A stretch of 13,861 nucleotides of DNA from Gammaproteobacteria bacterium (GTDB lineage: Bacteria > Pseudomonadota > Gammaproteobacteria > Coxiellales > Coxiellaceae): assembly GCA_022600315.1 (NCBI GenBank), contig JAHZKQ010000114.1:1-13861 (forward strand), given 5' to 3'. The translations under genes and the position numbers were made by a program. How positions within the stretch are numbered: the stretch's first letter is position 1; every line of letters starts with the position of its first letter. Positions 7,973 to 13,861 of the stretch are shown here, piece after piece. A model generated the notes under the pieces. It was not told the origin of the DNA. It did not search any database and saw nothing but the letters and a program-made list of their open reading frames with translations.

Positions 7973-9619
7973 ATGGAAACTGATATTGCTATCAAGGGTT
8001 CAGAAAACCAATCACTTGAATTATTATGCGAACGACAACAAGTCCACATTCGCAAGCTGGAAACTCAGCTGGCCCAACAAACCACCTTATACAAACAATC
8101 GGAGCTTAGTTTATTACGAAATATTATTGAAAAAGTGTCTGGCTGCATTTATTGGACCGATCGGCAGGGCATTTACTTAGGCATAAATAATAATGCCGCC
8201 AGAGCAATTAATGCTTCGAAAAATGAAATCATTGGGAAAACAATCCTTGAGGTCCTACCTGCTCAATTTGCTAATAAAGCCTGGAGCGAAGATCAGTCTG
8301 TTATGGCAAACAACAAAGCCTCTCTAATCGAAGAGTATGGTTACAGCAATGGCGGGCTTCCTACCGTTTCTCTAATTAACAAAATACCTTTACACGATCA
8401 AAACAATAAAGTGACTGGCCTGCTAAGTATTTCCACCGAAATTACCGATCGCAAAAAATCACAAAAAATATTGCAAAATGCAAGGCATATCACCAGGGCC
8501 CAAGATACTATAAAAACAGAATTAATTATGAGCCTCAGCCATGATATCCGCACCCCCTTTAATGGCGTGCTTGGTTTTGCACAAATTCTTAAACAACAAA
8601 TCAAAGACCCGAACCATCAAGAAATGCTCGAACATATACTGGGTTCTGGTGAATGCTTATTAAAAATGCTCGATGAAATGGTGAGCCTTTCACAAGCAAG
8701 CGCACAGCTCAATGCAAATAAAAAAAGCCCCTTCACCATTAGCCCGCTGCTAGAAAAAACTTTTGCCATAGTGCGTGCTGAAGCGGCACGCAAGCAAAAC
8801 ACCTTAACCCATTATATTGACCCTAAGCTAGATCTTACTCTAATAGGCGATCAATATCGTCTGGAGAAAGTTTTATTGAACCTGGTGAGCAATGCCGTTA
8901 AATATACTGCAGCTGGCACTATAAGTGTCGAGGCTAAGTTAGTTGAAAAAAATTCTGAGTCGATAACTTTTTGCATTACCGTTAAAGACACCGGCGTTGG
9001 AATTGAAAAAGATAAATTAAAGCTAATCTTCGAACGCTTTAGCCGACTACACTCCATCTCTAAAGAAAAATATGACGGCTTAGGTCTTGGCTTATATATT
9101 ACCAAGAAGCTTGTTGCTGAGCTTGATGGTGAGATTAGCGTTTTTAGCCTTCCCAATCAGGGCTCAAATTTCACCATCACTCTTGATATGCCTTATTTAA
9201 CCAACGCGCTTGCAAAAAACACTGAAGATAATGTGCAAAGATCAAAGCTTCACTTTGGTCATCTTGAATCTGCCAAGGTGCTGTTAGTAGAAGACGATGA
9301 GATCTCACAAAAAGTTGCCGAGCTTATGCTGCACCAAGTAAATTGTACAATAACCCTAGCGCCTACCGGCGAAGATGCTCTAGATCGTGCCGATGAGAAA
9401 AAATTTGATGTTGTCTTGTTAGACATCGGCCTGCCAGATATATCCGGGTTTGAAACTGCTAGGCGACTGAAGCAATCCGTCTTTAATAAAGACACCCCTG
9501 TAATCGGACTTTCTGCATACCTAGACCTGCCAAGCACCAAAGCAAGTGACCGGGCATTATTCAACGATTTTATCAGAAAACCCCTGTCTCAGGCGCTTTG
9601 CAGGAGCCTGTTTGGCTGA
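7973..9619 (+). CDS. Soluble PAS-domain hybrid sensor histidine kinase
   Basis: A 548-residue two-component kinase with its own receiver domain and no output domain. In order: an N-terminal coiled coil (about 14-45), a PAS sensor (about 48-160, ending in the typical GLLSISTEITDRK), the dimerisation/phospho-His domain with SLSHDIRTP (His190), and a HATPase with N box NLVSNAVKY (Asn307), G1 DTGVGI (Asp339) and G2 GLGLGLYI (369-376). A receiver follows, with acidic pocket EDD (440-442), phosphoacceptor Asp484 in VVLLDIGLPD, Ser514 and Lys536. There are no membrane segments, so the signal is probably cytoplasmic (redox state, small molecule or protein). All catalytic residues are present. A His-phosphotransfer protein and a response regulator would be needed and neither is encoded nearby. 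It lies between ftsX and rpoH. ArcB-like relay proteins are the nearest analogy I can offer. The ribosome site is poor. Confidence 0.9.
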   Translation: METDIAIKGSENQSLELLCERQQVHIRKLETQLAQQTTLYKQSELSLLRNIIEKVSGCIYWTDRQGIYLGINNNAARAINASKNEIIGKTILEVLPAQFANKAWSEDQSVMANNKASLIEEYGYSNGGLPTVSLINKIPLHDQNNKVTGLLSISTEITDRKKSQKILQNARHITRAQDTIKTELIMSLSHDIRTPFNGVLGFAQILKQQIKDPNHQEMLEHILGSGECLLKMLDEMVSLSQASAQLNANKKSPFTISPLLEKTFAIVRAEAARKQNTLTHYIDPKLDLTLIGDQYRLEKVLLNLVSNAVKYTAAGTISVEAKLVEKNSESITFCITVKDTGVGIEKDKLKLIFERFSRLHSISKEKYDGLGLGLYITKKLVAELDGEISVFSLPNQGSNFTITLDMPYLTNALAKNTEDNVQRSKLHFGHLESAKVLLVEDDEISQKVAELMLHQVNCTITLAPTGEDALDRADEKKFDVVLLDIGLPDISGFETARRLKQSVFNKDTPVIGLSAYLDLPSTKASDRALFNDFIRKPLSQALCRSLFG

Positions 9620-9641
9620 GTTTTTATCAGGGTAAAGAGTA

Positions 9642-9671
9642 TTAGCACTACTGAATTAATGGTGTTAAAAT
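9642..9671 (+). promoter_or_regulatory. Likely promoter upstream of rpoH
   Basis: TTAGCA (9642-9647, 4/6), an 18-base spacer and TAAAAT (9666-9671, 5/6), with TG one base before the -10 (extended -10). The start would fall about 25 bases before the rpoH ATG. This is the best-looking promoter in the 83-base gap and suggests rpoH is transcribed separately from the kinase. I see no obvious sigma-E or sigma-32 type site. Confidence 0.5.
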
Positions 9672-9702
9672 ACCGGCAAATGCACAAATTTAGAGCGTAT
9701 TT

Positions 9703-10584
9703 ATGTCAGAAAGTAGCTTACAGTGCCTCCAAGGATCGCTTTCCGCCGGCAGCTTAAGTAGTTATATTCATTGGGTTAATCAAATCCCTATGCTGTCTTT
9801 GGAAGAAGAGCAAGAGCTCGCCACCCAGCTTCGTGAACACAATGACCTTGAATCTGCGCGCAAGCTGGTTATGTCACACCTGCGTTTTGTCGTTCGCGTC
9901 GCCCGCGGCTACTCCGGTTATGGCTTACCGCAAGCGGACCTTATCCAGGAGGGCAATATTGGCCTGATGAAAGCCGTCAAACGATTTGATCCTAAAGTCG
10001 GCGTACGTTTGGTCTCATTTGCCGTACACTGGGTTCGCGCTGAAATTCATGAGTTCATTTTACGTAATTGGCGAATCGTCAAGATTGCGACCACCAAGGC
10101 TCAGCGTAAATTATTTTTTAATTTGCGCAAAAAAGAAAAGCAGGGCGCCTGGTTTAATGATGCCGAAGCCACTTCAGTTGCTGAAGAACTTAACGTCAGC
10201 ACTAAAGACGTACGACAAATGGAGGCACGCTTAAGCAATTATGATGAGGCGTTCGATGGCTACTCCACCGAAAATAATCAGCACGCTAACGCATGGCAAG
10301 CGCCAATAAACTATTTGGAAGACCAAGGCGCAACTCCAGAGCATGCTCTTGAAAACCAAAACTGGGAAGACAATCGCCAGCAACAACTTTATGCTTCTCT
10401 TGCTCACCTTGATAAACGCAGCCAAGATATTCTTCGGCAGCGCTGGTTAACAGATAGTAAAAGCACGCTACACGAACTTGCCGCCAAATATGGTGTTTCT
10501 GCCGAGCGCATTCGCCAGCTCGAGAAAAATGCCATGCTGAAATTACGCCAAGCCATTGACGATGACCTAAGTGAAGCCACTTAG
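9703..10584 (+). CDS. rpoH: RNA polymerase heat-shock sigma factor sigma-32
   Basis: A 293-residue sigma-70-family factor that directs RNA polymerase to heat-shock promoters (chaperones and proteases). Region 2 (about 53-123) holds the core-binding and -10 recognition segment, including [19 protein letters not shown] and [20 protein letters not shown]. The RpoH box QRKLFFNLR (134-142), which distinguishes sigma-32 from other group 2/3 factors, is intact. Region 4 has the helix-turn-helix with [21 protein letters not shown] (254-274) for -35 recognition. Length is close to E. coli RpoH (284). The ATG at 9703 gives the usual short N-terminus. In E. coli rpoH mRNA is folded into a thermosensor over its start; I did not find a clear equivalent by eye. 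It lies downstream of the kinase with an 83-base gap and before a Com1/DsbA-like gene. Confidence 0.97.
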   Translation: MSESSLQCLQGSLSAGSLSSYIHWVNQIPMLSLEEEQELATQLREHNDLESARKLVMSHLRFVVRVARGYSGYGLPQADLIQEGNIGLMKAVKRFDPKVGVRLVSFAVHWVRAEIHEFILRNWRIVKIATTKAQRKLFFNLRKKEKQGAWFNDAEATSVAEELNVSTKDVRQMEARLSNYDEAFDGYSTENNQHANAWQAPINYLEDQGATPEHALENQNWEDNRQQQLYASLAHLDKRSQDILRQRWLTDSKSTLHELAAKYGVSAERIRQLEKNAMLKLRQAIDDDLSEAT

Positions 10585-10606
10585 CCTCAAACTCAGACTA
10601 AATTCC

Positions 10607-10636
10607 CTGGCAAATCACTCAATGACTCGTTATAGT
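10607..10636 (+). promoter_or_regulatory. Possible promoter of the Com1/DsbA-like gene
   Basis: CTGGCA (10607-10612, 4/6), an 18-base spacer and TATAGT (10631-10636, 5/6). It gives a leader of about 60 bases before the GTG start. The rest of the 119-base gap contains only a short CGGC-CTTC-GCCG stem-loop (about 10643-10654) with no T-run. Confidence 0.35.
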
Positions 10637-10703
10637 TAATGTCGGCCTTCGCCGCGCCTAGAAAGTTTAAGCTGCGACTCACTCAAACAAAAGGACAACT
10701 ATC

Positions 10704-11471
10704 GTGAAAAATAAAATTCTTAGCATTATCGCTGCCGTTTTGCTCACCGTCAGTGCAGTTGCCATAGCGGCGACTCCAGCAAAGATAAGCACGGACTTTA
10801 CTCCGGCGCAAACCAAACAAATCCAAGATATTGTACATAGCTATCTTGTTAAAAATCCAGGCGTGTTACTTGAAGCGTCTCAGGCATTGCAACGCCAACA
10901 ACTCGCACGAATTCAAAAAGCTGCTGTAGTTGCCATTAAAAGCAACTCACAAAAACTATTCAACAATGCCGCATCTCCCAGCGTGGGAAATGTTAATGCG
11001 CCCATTCAAATGATTGAGTTTTTCGATTACCAATGCGGCCACTGCAAGGCGATGCGCCCAGTGATTGCTAAGCTTATAAAAAACAACCCTAATGTACGCG
11101 TTATTTTTAAAGAGCTTCCCATCTTTGGCGCTAACTCAACCTTTGCTGCCAAAGCAGCTTTAGCTTCCGTTAAGCAAGGTAAATATTATGCCTTTCATAA
11201 CGCCTTGTTAGCAGCATCTGATCCATTAACCAATGATAAAGTTTTTAGTGTGGCTAAAAAAGTTGGTTTGAATGTTGCTAAGCTTAAAAAAGACATGCAA
11301 AATCGCGCCTACGCCATGCAAATAAAAGCGAACTTTAAACTGGCTGAGAATCTGCGCTTAATCGGCACCCCTGCTTTTGTATTTGGCAACAAACAACATA
11401 CTAAGTTTCAGTTTATTCCTGGCGCCGCACCAGCAGCACAGTTACAACAAGCTATTGACGCTGTAAAGTAA
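10704..11471 (+). CDS. Periplasmic DsbA-family thiol-disulfide oxidoreductase, Com1-like
   Basis: A 255-residue exported thioredoxin-fold protein. Residues 1-22 form a signal peptide (charged MKNK, hydrophobic core, likely cleavage after AIA). Residues 32-75 (FTPAQTKQIQDIVHSYL, then a long helix) match the N-terminal dimerisation segment of Com1/DsbA2-type proteins. The thioredoxin fold carries the active site CGHC (Cys111-Cys114) in EFFDYQCGHC and the cis-proline loop GTP (Pro223). The dimerising N-terminus is more typical of disulfide isomerases or bifunctional DsbA2 than of monomeric DsbA, so either role is possible. The start is GTG, eight bases after AGGA (10692-10695). As I recall, Coxiella burnetii also has its Com1 antigen gene next to rpoH; this supports the family call but was not checked. 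A hairpin follows the stop. Confidence 0.9.
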   Translation: MKNKILSIIAAVLLTVSAVAIAATPAKISTDFTPAQTKQIQDIVHSYLVKNPGVLLEASQALQRQQLARIQKAAVVAIKSNSQKLFNNAASPSVGNVNAPIQMIEFFDYQCGHCKAMRPVIAKLIKNNPNVRVIFKELPIFGANSTFAAKAALASVKQGKYYAFHNALLAASDPLTNDKVFSVAKKVGLNVAKLKKDMQNRAYAMQIKANFKLAENLRLIGTPAFVFGNKQHTKFQFIPGAAPAAQLQQAIDAVK

Positions 11472-11474
11472 CCC

Positions 11475-11502
11475 TTGTTAATTTAAGCGCCGTAAATAAA
11501 TT
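11475..11502 (+). promoter_or_regulatory. Possible glyQ promoter overlapping a hairpin
   Basis: TTGTTA (11475-11480, 4/6), a 16-base spacer and TAAATT (11497-11502, 4/6). The -10 lies in the loop of the hairpin at 11483-11515, so transcripts starting here (about 11509) would lack its left arm, while read-through from the upstream gene would form it. Confidence 0.35.
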
Positions 11503-11515
11503 TTTCGGCGCTTAA
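11483..11515 (+). terminator. Perfect 10-bp inverted repeat between the Com1-like gene and glyQ
   Basis: TTAAGCGCCG (11483-11492) pairs perfectly with CGGCGCTTAA (11506-11515) across a 13-base AT-rich loop. It starts 11 bases after the stop of the Com1-like gene. It is strong enough to stop polymerase or protect a 3' end, but the bases after it (CTTGAAAAAAG) lack the T-run of a classic rho-independent terminator. A transcript pause, an RNA-stabilising element or a dyad operator for glyQS are alternatives. Confidence 0.6.
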
Positions 11516-11540
11516 CTTGAAAAAAGAATTAGGAAAACCC

Positions 11541-12452
11541 TTGATCACTGCAGTTAAAAGTTTCCAAGATATTATCCTAGCCTTGCAACATTATTGGTCG
11601 GAACAAGGCTGCGTTATTTTACAACCTCTAGACCTTGAAGTGGGTGCTGGTACTTTTCACCCCGCAACTTTTTTACGCGCCATTGGCCCAGAACCATGGT
11701 CTGCTGCCTATGTACAACCTTCACGTCGCCCCACCGACGGGCGCTATGGTGACAACCCAAACCGAACCCAGCATTACTATCAATTTCAAGTGATGTTAAA
11801 GCCTTCGCCAGATAATATCCAAGAGCTTTATCTTGGCTCATTACAAGAACTTGGTATTGATCCACTCTTACATGACATTCGTTTTGTTGAGGATAACTGG
11901 GAAGCACCAACTTTGGGCGCTTGGGGATATGGCTGGGAAGTTTGGCAAGATGGCATGGAAATTACTCAGTTCACTTATTTCCAACAAGTAGGCGGACTTG
12001 AGTGCTATCCGGTTACCGGCGAAATCACCTACGGCTTAGAGCGACTCGCCATGTACCTACAAGGCGTCGACAACATGTTCGATTTAATCTGGACTACAGG
12101 CCCTGCCGGCAATATTACTTATGGTGATGTCTTTCATCAAAATGAAGTTGAACTTTCAGCATTTAATTTTGAGCACGCCAACATCCAAAACTTGTTTGAA
12201 CAGTTCGATAACTGCGAGAGTGAAGCGAATAAGCTCATCAAAGCCAAGGTCCCTTTAGCTGCTTATGAAATGATTTTAAAAGCCTCGCACACATTCAATT
12301 TACTTGATGCCCGGCAAGCCATCTCTGTCACTGAGCGTCAGCGCTATATGTTGCGGATTCGCAAACTTGCTCAAGCCGTTGCAAAAAGCTATTTTGAAAC
12401 CAGAAAAGAACTTGGTTTTCCCTTACTCACCAAAGAAGAGCTTAGCCAATGA
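11541..12452 (+). CDS. glyQ: Glycine--tRNA ligase alpha subunit
   Basis: The alpha chain of the bacterial alpha2-beta2 glycyl-tRNA synthetase, which activates glycine and charges tRNA-Gly together with GlyS. Conserved blocks are near-identical to E. coli: [97 protein letters not shown] and the C-terminal [16 protein letters not shown] choose the TTG at 11541, six bases after AGGA (11531-11534). It gives 303 residues, the same as E. coli GlyQ. The longer reading from a TTG at 11517 begins one base after the hairpin and has no ribosome site. No ATG is available near the start. Its stop overlaps the glyS ATG (ATGA), the classic coupling of the pair. Confidence 0.96.
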   Translation: MITAVKSFQDIILALQHYWSEQGCVILQPLDLEVGAGTFHPATFLRAIGPEPWSAAYVQPSRRPTDGRYGDNPNRTQHYYQFQVMLKPSPDNIQELYLGSLQELGIDPLLHDIRFVEDNWEAPTLGAWGYGWEVWQDGMEITQFTYFQQVGGLECYPVTGEITYGLERLAMYLQGVDNMFDLIWTTGPAGNITYGDVFHQNEVELSAFNFEHANIQNLFEQFDNCESEANKLIKAKVPLAAYEMILKASHTFNLLDARQAISVTERQRYMLRIRKLAQAVAKSYFETRKELGFPLLTKEELSQ

Positions 12453-13861
12453 CGTGTAAAGATTTTTTATTTGAAATTGGTTGCGAAGAACTGCCACCAC
12501 GTTTATTAGATAAATTAAGCTATGCATTAGCTAACTGTTTAATGAAAGAATTTGCAAGCGCTGGTATAAACTTTAAAGAGCATCGTGTTTATGCCACTCC
12601 CAGGCGCTTGGCCGTCTTAATTCAAGAGGTGGATGATCACCAACCTGCCAGAGAGGTTGAGCGTATTGGTCCTAGCAGTAAAAATGCTTATGACAATAAT
12701 GGCATGCCGACTTTAGCATGCATTGGTTTCGCGCGCTCTTGCGGCGTTGCTACCGATCAGCTCAAAGTAAAACAAACTCCAAAAGGCGAACGAGTTTATT
12801 ACAAAGCAAAAGAAACCGGGCAAAACACTTCTGATTTACTTATTGAGCTAGTCAATAATGCCTTGAAAAACCTTCCTATCAGCAAACCCATGCGCTGGGG
12901 CAGTAATAAAACCACTTTTATTCGCCCGGTACATTGGGTGGTTTTGTTGTTTGGCAATGAAGTCGTAAGCGGCCAAGTTTTTGGCCATAACACAACTGGC
13001 GAAACTCGCGGCCATCGTTTCCACCACCCCCAGTCTATCCGTATTACTAGCCCAAAAGACTATGCTGATATTTTATTTTCGCGCGGTCATGTTATTGCTG
13101 ATTTTGAAGCCCGCAAAAACTTTATTCGCAAACAAATTAACAAAACAGCTAACACCAACGGTGATGCCGTTATCAGTGAAAACTTACTACGTGAAGTAAC
13201 CGCTCTAGTGGAGTGGCCGGTCGTCTTAAAAGGCCAGTTTGATCCGAAATTTTTAGACGTTCCGCGTGAAGCATTAATCACTGCGATGCAAACTCACCAA
13301 AAATGTTTTCCCATTGTAAGCACCGAAGGCGAGCTTAAAGCCTACTTTATTTTGGTAAGCAACATTGAAAGTAAAAATCCAGACACAGTAATTCGCGGCA
13401 ATGAGCGTGTAATTAACGCGCGCTTATCTGATGCAGAATTCTTCTACCACAATGACCTTAAGCACCCACTCGATTCTCACTTCAATAAACTAAGCAATGT
13501 TGTCTTCCAAAAACAATTAGGCACGCTGGCTGATAAAACCAAGCGCGTAATTAAACTAGCAAAATATATCGCCAAACAAACCCATGCCGATAGTGCAACC
13601 ACTGAGCGCGCAGCAAAACTCGCAAAATGTGATTTACTGACTGAGATGGTCGGTGAGTTTCCAAGTCTACAAGGCATCATGGGATATTATTATGCGCGCC
13701 GAGGTGAAGAAACCAAAGATTGTGCCATCGCCATTCGGGAACACGTCGCCGATGCGCTGCTCCGCGCCGGACATCCCGAGGATGCGCTGCCAATCATTGA
13801 AGCTTTCCGGCACAACTCTTCTGCCACACCGGTGGTGCCAGACTACGGCCGAGCGATAGCC
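12449..13861 (+). CDS. glyS: Glycine--tRNA ligase beta subunit, incomplete and disrupted at its right end
   Basis: The beta chain of glycyl-tRNA synthetase, starting at the ATG that overlaps the glyQ stop ([18 protein letters not shown] opening). Homology to known GlyS is clear through [84 protein letters not shown] and AIAIREH (up to residue 432, about 13744). E. coli GlyS is 689 residues, so about 260 should remain, including the C-terminal anticodon-binding domain. Right after REH the expected Y-x-PR-x-AGD-x-LP block is missing in all three frames. The frame stays open to the edge with unrelated residues in GC-rich DNA. The gene is therefore either interrupted by inserted DNA or the end of the contig is chimeric. 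Confidence 0.9.
   Translation, partial: MTCKDFLFEIGCEELPPRLLDKLSYALANCLMKEFASAGINFKEHRVYATPRRLAVLIQEVDDHQPAREVERIGPSSKNAYDNNGMPTLACIGFARSCGVATDQLKVKQTPKGERVYYKAKETGQNTSDLLIELVNNALKNLPISKPMRWGSNKTTFIRPVHWVVLLFGNEVVSGQVFGHNTTGETRGHRFHHPQSIRITSPKDYADILFSRGHVIADFEARKNFIRKQINKTANTNGDAVISENLLREVTALVEWPVVLKGQFDPKFLDVPREALITAMQTHQKCFPIVSTEGELKAYFILVSNIESKNPDTVIRGNERVINARLSDAEFFYHNDLKHPLDSHFNKLSNVVFQKQLGTLADKTKRVIKLAKYIAKQTHADSATTERAAKLAKCDLLTEMVGEFPSLQGIMGYYYARRGEETKDCAIAIREHVADALLRAGHPEDALPIIEAFRHNSSATPVVPDYGRAIA
13742..13861. other. Foreign-looking GC-rich tail inside the glyS frame
   Basis: GC is 77 of 121 bases (about 64 %) from 13741 to 13861, against 26 of 60 (43 %) at 13621-13680. The glyS frame reads [18 protein letters not shown] and onward, which matches no GlyS segment I know. 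The minus strand is also open in one frame across the tail. I recognise no family in either reading. An insertion-sequence end at a contig break, or a misassembly, fits best; I see no terminal inverted repeat that would prove an IS. Confidence 0.6.

Noticed and set aside
9703..9800. RNA thermometer over the rpoH start
   Set aside because: Expected from E. coli, but I could not find a stem that convincingly pairs the ribosome site or start codon. A folding calculation would be needed.
11517..11540. Longer GlyQ reading from the TTG at 11517
   Set aside because: It begins one base after the hairpin stem and lacks a ribosome site. The TTG at 11541 has AGGA at six bases and gives the family length of 303.
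12981..13281. Small frames on both strands within glyS
   Set aside because: They are shadows of the glyS frame, which carries continuous GlyS homology here.

Overview
The window looks like a chromosomal contig of a gammaproteobacterium with moderately low GC (43 % in one stretch I counted). The order rsmD / divergent ftsY-ftsE-ftsX / rpoH is the classic gammaproteobacterial cell-division and heat-shock cluster. The RpoH carries the sigma-32 signature, and GlyRS is of the two-subunit type. A Legionellales, Coxiella-like host is my best guess. It rests on the Com1-type DsbA-family protein directly after rpoH and on general protein similarity recalled from memory. No search was run.

Layout: 2-454 (+) is the C-terminal end of gyrB. 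It converges on a minus-strand MFS efflux-type transporter (531-1781). A minus-strand operon follows, reading from right to left: an active M16 zinc peptidase (5212 to 3845), its catalytically dead partner (3855 to 2497) and rsmD (2482 to 1916). From 5306 onward everything is on the plus strand: ftsY, ftsE, ftsX, a soluble PAS hybrid histidine kinase, rpoH, a periplasmic Com1/DsbA-like protein, glyQ and glyS. glyS runs off the right edge. No gap between genes exceeds about 135 bases, and no tRNA, rRNA, CRISPR array or complete insertion sequence was seen.

How the genes fit together: FtsY is the SRP receptor that brings ribosomes making membrane proteins to the membrane. FtsE and FtsX form the divisome ABC-type complex that controls septal peptidoglycan hydrolysis. 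The two M16 proteins appear to be a split peptidase: one holds the HxxEH zinc site, the other holds the R-x(3)-Y substrate-binding pair. RpoH is the heat-shock sigma factor, and the thiol-disulfide protein after it belongs to envelope protein folding. The hybrid kinase sits between ftsX and rpoH, which are adjacent in E. coli.

Most of the window is conserved housekeeping DNA, and I see no clear undescribed system. The points most worth checking are: loss of GlyS homology with a jump to about 64 % GC in the last 120 bases; the hybrid kinase placed inside the ftsX-rpoH junction; a Lys-to-Gln change in the FtsY G4 motif; and a perfect 10-bp hairpin that overlaps a likely glyQ promoter.
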